Positions 1-7,831 of a stretch of DNA of 8,977 nucleotides are shown here, in pieces. Under the pieces are notes generated by a model. The model saw only the letters and a list, made by a program, of their open reading frames with translations. It ran no database searches and was not told where the DNA came from. The stretch is from contig JAJYJN010000039.1 in NCBI GenBank assembly GCA_021789455.1, positions 1-8,977 on the forward strand. Direction: 5' to 3'. Origin of the DNA: a bacterium (GTDB lineage Bacteria > SZUA-79 > Acidulodesulfobacterales > Acidulodesulfobacteraceae). Numbering within the stretch: the stretch's first letter is position 1; each line of letters starts with the position of its first letter. The position numbers and the translations under genes are program-made.

Positions 1-460
1 TTATCCTTATAAACTCGATATGCAAAAGAAACACGCTTTTAGTGTCGGGAGCAAGAACCACACCGGCGTAATGGGATAAATCAGACAGCGATATAGAAGC
101 CTGACTTAATATGCCGTCTAAATTTCTGTTTGCCGAATTAAACCTTTTCTTTATAATTTCTTTTTGTTCCCGCGTGATTTTTTCGGTTTTCATTAATCCG
201 GATATGTAAAACCTATATCCCTTAGCCGTAGGAACCCTGCCCGCAGAAAAATGCGGCTGGTAGATATATCCCTGCTCCTCTAAAGACGCCATTATATTTC
301 TAACGGAAGCAGGACTTAAACTCAAATTGCAGTTCTCCGCAATAAACTTAGAGCCTACGGGATTTGCGGTTCCAAAATATCCTTCTATTATGCCAAGCAG
401 AATCTCCCTGCTTCTTTCGTTCAAATCGTTATAATTATATTCTTCGCATTTTTCATCCAT
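1..460 (-). CDS. hrcA: Heat-inducible transcription repressor HrcA (partial, 3' end outside window)
   Basis: HrcA represses class I heat-shock genes (typically hrcA-grpE-dnaK-dnaJ and groESL) by binding CIRCE operators, with GroEL as modulator. About 153 residues are visible from the ATG at 458-460; the C-terminal part lies beyond base 1. The N-terminal winged-helix region is clear: an LNERSREIL helix at residues 13-21, PVGSKFIAE at 34-42, the recognition-helix segment SPASVRNIM at 49-57, then LEEQGYI and the family signature GRVPTAKGYRFY at 74-85. The start is chosen because this ATG precedes the conserved region at the usual distance and lies 49 nt downstream of a CIRCE element. No strong Shine-Dalgarno sequence is visible upstream. 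The gene reads out of the window, so downstream chaperone genes (grpE, dnaK) are expected but not seen. Family assignment is confident from sequence; regulation is inferred from the operator. Confidence 0.96.
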   Translation of the reverse strand, partial: MDEKCEEYNYNDLNERSREILLGIIEGYFGTANPVGSKFIAENCNLSLSPASVRNIMASLEEQGYIYQPHFSAGRVPTAKGYRFYISGLMKTEKITREQKEIIKKRFNSANRNLDGILSQASISLSDLSHYAGVVLAPDTKSVFLLHIEFIRI

Positions 461-509
461 AATTTTACAATTAAAATGCTTTGCTCCAGTTTTTTTTACC
501 GTAAAAATT

Positions 510-536
510 TTAGCACTTAAACATTAAGAGTGCTAA
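510..536. promoter_or_regulatory. CIRCE operator (HrcA binding site)
   Basis: A 9-9-9 inverted repeat: TTAGCACTT, nine bases, GAGTGCTAA. The CIRCE consensus is TTAGCACTC-N9-GAGTGCTAA, so one arm is perfect and the other differs only at its last base. It lies just downstream of the hrcA -10 box, over the predicted transcript start and 5' UTR, where HrcA would block transcription of its own operon. Confidence 0.96.
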
Positions 537-541
537 ATATT

Positions 542-570
542 ATTTAATCAAGATTTTAATATTTTGTCAA
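542..570 (-). promoter_or_regulatory. Sigma-70-type promoter of hrcA operon
   Basis: On the minus strand a perfect -35 hexamer TTGACA (565-570) is followed after 17 bases by TTAAAT (542-547), a 4/6 match to TATAAT. The predicted start falls at the edge of the CIRCE element, the classic arrangement for HrcA autoregulation. Confidence 0.75.
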
Positions 571-617
571 GATTAATCCGTTCGATATGCGTTAATTTTT
601 TTACTTTACAATTTTCG

Positions 618-623
618 TATAAT
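618..623 (+). promoter_or_regulatory. Candidate -10 box for resB-ccsA
   Basis: A perfect TATAAT lies 10 bases before the resB ATG. No good -35 hexamer is seen 16-18 bases upstream, where the sequence is T-rich. If used, transcription would begin almost at the start codon, giving a leaderless or near-leaderless mRNA. The AT-rich context makes a chance match possible. Confidence 0.35.
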
Positions 624-633
624 CCAATAAAAT

Positions 634-1968
634 ATGATAATGTTTTTAAAATTATACAAATTTTTTTCCTCCGTCAAACTCGCGATATTCCTTTTTATAG
701 CAATCGCCGCATTATCTATGGTCGGAACTTTCATAAATCAAGCCGATACGGCAAGTCAGTACAAGACTATTTTTGGACCGCAGGTTTATCACATACTATA
801 CTGGCTTGGATTCTTGGATATATACGGCTCATGGTACTTTATAGGCCTGGCGGTGCTCTTGATTATAAATCTTATAACGGCTTCCGCGAGCATTCTTCCC
901 CACACCTTTAAAGCCGTTTTCGGTCCTTATCCGTCTTTTGACGAAACGGCCGCTAAAAAAAGCCCCAAGGCAATATATGAAATTATAGAATCAAGAAAAG
1001 ACGTTCATGAAATTACTAAAGTTTTAAGTTCAAAATTAGGAAAACCATTCTCTGAAAAAGAATTATACTATTCAAAAAATTCTATTTTCAGGCTTTCACC
1101 TTTTATAGCACACTTTAGCGTAATAATAATTATAATAGGGGTATTTTTAAATTTCCATTACGGCTTCAGGTCATATACCAATATTAAAGTCGGCGAAAAA
1201 ACAAATATTTCATATCTGTCCAAAAACCATAAACCCATAAGGCTTCCTTTTACTTTAAGCCTCGATGATTACCGGACATTATATTATAAGGACGGCATAC
1301 CAAAATCTTATATAAGCAAAATAAGCATAATCAAAAATCATGTTGCGGTAGCAACTAAAAACATTAAAGTAAACCATCCTTTTACATACGACGGAATAAC
1401 AATATATCAGGCAAGTTACGGTCATTATAAGCCTACCGCCGCCAAACTCTCGATAGTCAGTTTAAAAAACCGCAAATCCGAAAAGACAGTTTATGCGGAG
1501 TTCGGCAAATTTTACGATACCGGAATCAATAACATTAAATTCAGGTTTATACCGTATAAGCATCCAAAAAAAGACGAAATTCCTTTTTTTATAGAATTAA
1601 GCAACAATAAAATATTGAAATTTTACGTCCTGCCGTATAAAAAACATAGTATGCCTCTAATATTTGCCAAATATAATAATACAGTTTTTCTATACAACGG
1701 AGTAAAAAATTATTATTACAGCGGCGTTGAGATAACAAAAAACGCTTATACATCTGTTATATGGGCTGGTTCCATAATGCTTATAATAGCCCTGTTTTTC
1801 TCGTTCTTTTTCAACCACACGGAAACATGGGTAAAATTAACTTCCTTAAAGGACGGAAAGAAAACCCGCATAGAAATACTAGCAGTTCCTAAAAAGAAAT
1901 TTGAATCGTTTTATAATAAATTTAATAAATTAATTGCCGGAATTAAAAAGGATTTAACTGGGGAATAA
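634..1968 (+). CDS. resB: Cytochrome c biogenesis protein ResB (Ccs1/CcsB)
   Basis: ResB/Ccs1 is the membrane partner of CcsA in System II cytochrome c maturation. Together they carry haem across the inner membrane and attach it to CXXCH motifs of apocytochromes outside. The 444 residues show the ResB plan: a short cytoplasmic N-terminus (KFFSSVKLAIFL), TM1 at about 14-34, TM2 at 68-88, TM3 at 155-174 with a His at its start (H160), a large extracytoplasmic domain at about 175-370, and TM4 at about 373-394. TM4 ends in the conserved H-x3-W (H395, W399) before a basic cytoplasmic tail. Length is normal for an unfused ResB. ATG 634 is taken as start; ATG 640 is an in-frame alternative and neither has a visible Shine-Dalgarno. 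The stop is 2 nt before ccsA, so the two are co-translated partners. The family call is firm; the exact start is less certain. Confidence 0.93.
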   Translation: MIMFLKLYKFFSSVKLAIFLFIAIAALSMVGTFINQADTASQYKTIFGPQVYHILYWLGFLDIYGSWYFIGLAVLLIINLITASASILPHTFKAVFGPYPSFDETAAKKSPKAIYEIIESRKDVHEITKVLSSKLGKPFSEKELYYSKNSIFRLSPFIAHFSVIIIIIGVFLNFHYGFRSYTNIKVGEKTNISYLSKNHKPIRLPFTLSLDDYRTLYYKDGIPKSYISKISIIKNHVAVATKNIKVNHPFTYDGITIYQASYGHYKPTAAKLSIVSLKNRKSEKTVYAEFGKFYDTGINNIKFRFIPYKHPKKDEIPFFIELSNNKILKFYVLPYKKHSMPLIFAKYNNTVFLYNGVKNYYYSGVEITKNAYTSVIWAGSIMLIIALFFSFFFNHTETWVKLTSLKDGKKTRIEILAVPKKKFESFYNKFNKLIAGIKKDLTGE

Positions 1969-1970
1969 TT

Positions 1971-2873
1971 ATGTTTTCTGCAAACGTGTCGGTTCTAGAC
2001 GGTTCTTTATATTTTACTATTTCTTTACTTTTCATAGTTGCGTCTTTTGCCGGATATTTTATTTTTTTATTCACAGGAAACAAAGCTATTTCTAAAATAT
2101 CTTTCGGCGCATTAATAGCCGGATTTATAATACAAACCGCGGCATTTGTTATAAGATGGATTTATGCCTATAAAATAGGCATAAATACGCCGCCTTTAGT
2201 AGATTTGTATGATTCTATGGTGTTTTTCGCATACGTTATTATATTTGGATTTATTTTAATAAGAATTTTCTACGACTTCGACGCGCTGGGTTTCATAATA
2301 ACCTTGGTAGCCTCTCTCGCTTTAGCTTTTGCGTCTTTTTCCCCTCTTGCCACAAGCGCTGTAGAACCTACTATCCCAGCTTTGCAAAGCTATTGGCTGA
2401 TTTATCATATTATGACGCTGTTCATATCTTACGGAGCATTCGGTGCTTCGTTCGGGCTTGGAGTACTGTATCTGATTAAAATTAATAAGACTGCTAAAAA
2501 TGAAAACAATAAAAAACGCGGAGGGTTTTTAAACCTTCTGCCGCCTGCCCCTATAATAGAGGAAGCCATATATAAAGTCGTAGTATTTGGATTGGTTTTT
2601 CTAACCACAGGAATTGTTATTGGAGCGGCATGGGCGGATAGCGCATGGGGCGGCTACTGGAGCTGGGACCCAAAGGAAACATGGTCGCTTATTACATGGT
2701 TAACTTATATTTTATTTATTCACGCAAGATTTACAAAGGGCTGGGGAGGAAAGAAAATGGCTTGGATTGCGGTTATTGGATTTGCCGTAGTCATATTCTG
2801 CTATCTTGGTGTTGATTTAATTATTCCGGGACTTCATTCATATGCAACACCAGGCTCCACTCCAATTTTATAA
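1971..2873 (+). CDS. ccsA: Cytochrome c biogenesis protein CcsA/ResC (haem handling, WWD domain)
   Basis: CcsA (ResC, also called CcsB in some annotations) is the polytopic haem-handling subunit that works with ResB as the System II cytochrome c synthase. At 300 residues it has normal family length and about eight hydrophobic segments. The Trp-rich WWD haem-binding loop is explicit at residues 226-238 (WGGYWSWDPKETW). Candidate haem-ligand histidines are H146 in the LIYHIM segment, H251 in the helix after the WWD loop (LFIHARF), and H289 in the C-terminal GLHSYATPG motif. Their order and spacing match the family pattern of periplasmic His, membrane His, periplasmic His. The ATG follows a GGGGA ribosome-binding sequence at 1960-1964 that overlaps the end of resB, suggesting translational coupling. 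One oddity is that the loop often written G-H-x-P in homologues reads GINTPP here (residues 70-75), without a His. Function is confident. Confidence 0.95.
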   Translation: MFSANVSVLDGSLYFTISLLFIVASFAGYFIFLFTGNKAISKISFGALIAGFIIQTAAFVIRWIYAYKIGINTPPLVDLYDSMVFFAYVIIFGFILIRIFYDFDALGFIITLVASLALAFASFSPLATSAVEPTIPALQSYWLIYHIMTLFISYGAFGASFGLGVLYLIKINKTAKNENNKKRGGFLNLLPPAPIIEEAIYKVVVFGLVFLTTGIVIGAAWADSAWGGYWSWDPKETWSLITWLTYILFIHARFTKGWGGKKMAWIAVIGFAVVIFCYLGVDLIIPGLHSYATPGSTPIL

Positions 2874-2939
2874 ACCTTATAACTATAAAAAAAATATAAT
2901 ATAATATAAATTCATTATTTATTAGGAGTTATAACTTGT

Positions 2940-4277
2940 ATGAACGATACAAATAAAGACTTTGAATCGTCGGTTCTGCCTTTTAGGCCTTATATTTATA
3001 ATAACGGGTCTGCCGGAGACATTAAAAATTTAACTGCGCCCCCCTATGACGTAATAAGCAAAGAGCTTCAGGACGATTTGTATAAAAGGTCTGAATATAA
3101 TATTGTCCGGTTGGAGTACGGCAAGGAATCTCCCGACGATAATGAAAAAGAAAATAAATACACTAGGGCGGCCCGATTATTCAAAGAATGGATAGATAAG
3201 GGCATATTAAAAAGGGAAAATAAAGACTCTATATATATTTATACACAAACTTTTAGCGTTGACAATGTCGCATATGAACGGACAGGGTTTTTATCCCGTT
3301 TCCTGTTGCCGGAAACAAAAGAAAACAGCTCTATTTACGGTCACGAAACAACCCTTTCCAAACCCAAGGAAGACAGGTTTAAACTTATGGACGCCGCAAA
3401 TGCCAATTTCAGCCCGATTTTTTCGGTGTTCGAGGATAAAAATTCCGGCGTCTTAAATATATTAAAAAAATCCATAAAAGACGGGGTGGGTGAAAAACTT
3501 TTCGATTTTATAGACGACGGCGGCATAAAAAACGTTCTATACAGGATTGAAGACAAAAACATCATAAAGGACATCCAAAAGGAAATGGGGCATAAGCCGG
3601 TATATATAGCCGACGGTCACCATAGGTTTGAAACAGCTCTTAATTTCAGGGATTACGTTGAAAAAGAAGGGCTTAAGGAAAAAGGCGTTAATGCGGATTC
3701 TTGCCTTATGTATTTCGCTCCTTCGAATCAGGACGGCTTAATTATACTGCCCACCCACAGAGGCATTAAGGGGAAAAAAATAAATATAGACGACTTCCTT
3801 ATAAAAATAAAAGAATATTTCGATTACAAAGAAACAAATCTGGACGACTTGCTTAAAGAAAACAAAAAATCTGGGGAAAATTCGGCTTCTTTCGGTTTTG
3901 CCCATAGTTCCGGAAGAGGGTTTATACTTTCTTTTAAAAATACAGCCAACGAAAAAAGCTTAAGCGAAGAGAATAAGGACGGCCAAAAACTTTTAAAAAA
4001 TTTAGACGTTTCAATTCTGCAGGAATATATATTAAAAAAAGCTTTATCAATAACGCAGGAAGAAATAAACTCGCAGAAATATCTCGTATATGAAAAAGAA
4101 GCTAAAAAAGCTTTGGAAAAAGTAAAAAACGGAGATTTGGAAGCCGTTTTTTTTATGAATCCGACAAAAATGGAGGATGTTATTAAAATAGCTTCCATGA
4201 ATTTAAGAATGCCTCAAAAATCTACTTTTTTTTACCCCAAGATACTAACCGGACTTGCCGTTAATCCTCTTAAATAA
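2940..4277 (+). CDS. DUF1015 family protein, function unknown
   Basis: This 445-residue soluble protein is recognised as DUF1015 from its motifs: VLPFRPYIY near the N-terminus, LTAPPYDVIS at about 30-40, NIVRLEYGK, GFLSRFLLPE, YGHETTLSKPKEDR, and the hallmark ADGHHRF at 224-230 (D225, H227, H228, R229). The clustered Asp and His residues look like an active or metal site, but no reaction is established for the family that I can cite. There is no signal peptide or membrane segment, so it is probably cytoplasmic. The ATG follows AGGAG at 2924-2928 with an 11-nt gap. It lies 66 nt after ccsA on the same strand. The gap contains a TATAA triplet (2895-2909), so it may be read through from resB-ccsA or have its own weak promoter. 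In other genomes members often lie near serine biosynthesis genes, which are not present here. No functional link to cytochrome c assembly is claimed. Confidence 0.88.
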   Translation: MNDTNKDFESSVLPFRPYIYNNGSAGDIKNLTAPPYDVISKELQDDLYKRSEYNIVRLEYGKESPDDNEKENKYTRAARLFKEWIDKGILKRENKDSIYIYTQTFSVDNVAYERTGFLSRFLLPETKENSSIYGHETTLSKPKEDRFKLMDAANANFSPIFSVFEDKNSGVLNILKKSIKDGVGEKLFDFIDDGGIKNVLYRIEDKNIIKDIQKEMGHKPVYIADGHHRFETALNFRDYVEKEGLKEKGVNADSCLMYFAPSNQDGLIILPTHRGIKGKKINIDDFLIKIKEYFDYKETNLDDLLKENKKSGENSASFGFAHSSGRGFILSFKNTANEKSLSEENKDGQKLLKNLDVSILQEYILKKALSITQEEINSQKYLVYEKEAKKALEKVKNGDLEAVFFMNPTKMEDVIKIASMNLRMPQKSTFFYPKILTGLAVNPLK

Positions 4278-4315
4278 GAAAATAAAGCCAGCAATATAAT
4301 ATTCCGCAAACAAAT

Positions 4316-4343
4316 AAAAAGGGACGGATTCTTTATCCGTCCC
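4316..4343 (-). terminator. Rho-independent terminator of the porin-glnK-amtB operon
   Basis: A perfect 9-bp GC-rich stem (GGGACGGAT at 4321-4329, ATCCGTCCC at 4335-4343) encloses a 5-nt loop. Read on the minus strand, it lies 39 nt past the amtB stop and is followed by TTTTTATTTG. On the plus strand the bases after the stem are TGAAAAG, so it should terminate the minus strand far better than the DUF1015 transcript. Confidence 0.9.
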
Positions 4344-4382
4344 TGAAAAGATTAATTTATTAATCGCCGATATTTTAGCGTT

Positions 4383-5732
4383 TTAGAAATTATATCCCGC
4401 TTCATCGTGCTGCGTAATATCAAGACCGATTGCTTCGGTTTCTTTATCTACGCGCAGACCCATAACTTTATCAATTACTTTAAATATTATATAGCTCATC
4501 GTGAAGGAATATGCCGCAACGCATGCCACTGTGAGCAGCTGAATCCACATCTGTCCGGGATTGCCGTAGAACAAACCCTTTCCGGCAGAATTGATTATGG
4601 GGTCGGCAAACAAACCGGTCGCAAGGGCTCCCCATGCGCCGCCTACCGCATGAACGTTGAATGCGTCTAAAGCATCGTCGTATCCTAATTTTGGCTTTAC
4701 GAAAACAACCATGGAATAACAAATTACGCCCGCGACAAAACCGATAACAATAGAGGCAACAGGATTAACGAAACCGGATGCCGGCGTTATAGCTACAAGT
4801 CCAGCTACCGCGCCAGAAACCATACCTAATGTCGTCGGTTTTCCGCTTCTTATCCATTCCGCAATCATCCAGCCTATAGCCGCAGCCGCAGTAGCGGTAT
4901 TAGTTACCAAAAACGCGGAAGTAGCAAGAGGATTCGCTTCAAGAGCGCTTCCCGCGTTAAATCCGAACCACCCGAACCACAAAAGAGCGCCTCCTAAAAT
5001 AGTATAACCTAACTGGTTCGGCTGGACGATATTTTCTTTCATATATCCTTTCCTTCTTCCGAGAACAAGCGCTCCGGCAAGACCTGCAACACCGGAGTCG
5101 ATATGAACTACGGTACCGCCGGCAAAATCTAACGCACCCATTTTTTGGAACAGACCTCCAAGACCCCATACAGCCTGAGCAACAGGAGCATAAACGACGG
5201 TAAGCCATACTATCGTAAATACTACCCATGAAGAAAATTTAATTCTTTCAACTAACGAACCGCTAACCAGCGCTACGGTTATAATCGCAAACATTAGCTG
5301 GAACATAACGTAAACATAAGACGGTATCGTACCGTCGTATCTGGAATGTTGGTTTTCTTTCATTGCGAACAAACCGACGTATTTAAGGCTGCCTATTATT
5401 CCTCCGAACGCATCAGGTCCGAAAGCCAAAGAATATCCCCATAAAATCCAGATAACACTAACGGTACATATTGCGATAAAGCTCAGCGATATAGTATTTA
5501 AAACATTTTTTCTTCTTACCATTCCGCCATAGTAAAAACCTAGTCCCGGAGTCATTATCAGAACCAATGCGGATGAGGCCAATACCCACGCTATGTTTCC
5601 TGCGCTAAAAGCCGGAACCTTGGAAGCGTCGGCAAAGACTGGACTAACCCATGAAAACATAACTAAAAAAAGTCCGCCTATTAAAGACCATCCATAAATC
5701 AAAGGTATTTTAAAATTTTTAATAAGATTCAT
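4383..5732 (-). CDS. amtB: Ammonium transporter Amt/AmtB
   Basis: This is an inner-membrane Amt/Rh-family channel for ammonium uptake, expected to be a trimer blocked by the PII protein encoded just upstream. Of 449 residues, an N-terminal signal peptide ends at about A34 (PVFA/DAS) and eleven membrane helices follow. Family landmarks are intact: MTPGLGFYYGGMVRRKNVLN at 60-79, the Phe-gate residues F148 and F258, the pore twin histidines H210 (TVVHIDSG) and H361 (FNVHAVGG), the structural Asp D202 (GALDFAGG), and the FGFNAGSA motif with S262. The C-terminal tail GLRVDKETEAIGLDITQHDE has the conserved RV...E...GLD...H.E pattern that contacts GlnK in AmtB. The start ATG has AGGA at 5740-5743, 7 nt away, plus a stronger AGGAGG at 5747-5752. 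It is the last gene of the operon, 55 nt after glnK. Confidence 0.97.
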   Translation of the reverse strand: MNLIKNFKIPLIYGWSLIGGLFLVMFSWVSPVFADASKVPAFSAGNIAWVLASSALVLIMTPGLGFYYGGMVRRKNVLNTISLSFIAICTVSVIWILWGYSLAFGPDAFGGIIGSLKYVGLFAMKENQHSRYDGTIPSYVYVMFQLMFAIITVALVSGSLVERIKFSSWVVFTIVWLTVVYAPVAQAVWGLGGLFQKMGALDFAGGTVVHIDSGVAGLAGALVLGRRKGYMKENIVQPNQLGYTILGGALLWFGWFGFNAGSALEANPLATSAFLVTNTATAAAAIGWMIAEWIRSGKPTTLGMVSGAVAGLVAITPASGFVNPVASIVIGFVAGVICYSMVVFVKPKLGYDDALDAFNVHAVGGAWGALATGLFADPIINSAGKGLFYGNPGQMWIQLLTVACVAAYSFTMSYIIFKVIDKVMGLRVDKETEAIGLDITQHDEAGYNF

Positions 5733-5787
5733 AATTTTTTCCTATCCCTCCTTCAAATTTATATTTTTATTTTTAAATAAATAATAA

Positions 5788-7597
<1,810 letters not shown>

Positions 7598-7641
7598 AAA
7601 CTCTCCTTTTTATAATTTAATAATTAAATTTTCATTCGTCT

Positions 7642-7666
7642 TTTTGCTATATATAATAAAGCAAAA
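7642..7666. repeat. Inverted repeat over sigma-54 -12 box and start site
   Basis: TTTTGCT (7642-7648) and AGCAAAA (7660-7666) form a perfect 7-bp inverted repeat around an 11-base AT-only spacer. One arm contains the -12 element of the predicted sigma-54 promoter and the other sits just past the predicted start. It may be an operator or only AT-rich coincidence; it is not a terminator, as its stem is mostly A-T. Confidence 0.45.
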
Positions 7667-7675
7667 GTTATGCCA
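7660..7675 (-). promoter_or_regulatory. Sigma-54 (-24/-12) promoter of porin-glnK-amtB
   Basis: The minus strand reads TGGCATAACTTTTGCT, which fits the RpoN consensus TGGCAYR-N4-TTGCW at every specified position, preceded by T. The invariant GG (7673-7674) and GC (7661-7662) are exactly 10 bases apart. The transcript start is expected near 7649, about 51 nt before the porin ATG. Placement before a PII/ammonium-channel operon and next to a sigma-54 activator gene supports it strongly. Confidence 0.9.
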
Positions 7676-7781
7676 AGATTTTTTTATAATTATGATTTAA
7701 CGGCAAACTCAATTGACTGTAAGAGAATAAATAAATCAGACATGTTTAAATAGCTAGAGGGATAGGGTAATTGTGCTATAA

Positions 7782-7831
7782 ATTTAGGCAGTCTTAAACA
7801 GAGTAAGTTTATTGATTAATATTTAGGCAGT
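7782..7831. repeat. 11-bp direct repeat, candidate activator-binding region
   Basis: ATTTAGGCAGT occurs at 7782-7792 and again at 7821-7831, with a 39-bp period (close to four helical turns). The first copy is also part of an imperfect dyad at 7783-7798 (TTTAGG, 4 bases, CTTAAA). The second copy overlaps the last codons of the regulator gene. Both lie about 110-155 bp upstream of the -24 box, the range where sigma-54 activators usually bind. Function is inferred from position only. Confidence 0.4.

Noticed and set aside
564..911. Plus-strand open frame overlapping the start of resB
   Set aside because: It covers the resB N-terminus in another frame and encodes no recognisable motifs, whereas the resB frame has clear membrane segments and family features.
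2895..2909. Triple TATAA repeat as a definite promoter for the DUF1015 gene
   Set aside because: No convincing -35 hexamer lies at the right distance (best is TTATAA, 3/6); it is likely low-complexity AT-rich spacer.
3824..4198. Minus-strand open frame inside the DUF1015 gene
   Set aside because: Its Phe/Ser-rich product is what the antisense of a Lys/Glu-rich gene yields; no ribosome-binding sequence or domain is visible.
4321..4343. Hairpin as a bidirectional terminator also ending the DUF1015 transcript
   Set aside because: The plus-strand sequence after the stem (TGAAAAG) has no T-run; only the minus strand has one.
7704..7715. CAA...TTG as an NtrX-type binding box near the sigma-54 promoter
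   Set aside because: The spacing is six bases instead of the five reported for NtrX sites, and such short motifs are common in AT-rich DNA.
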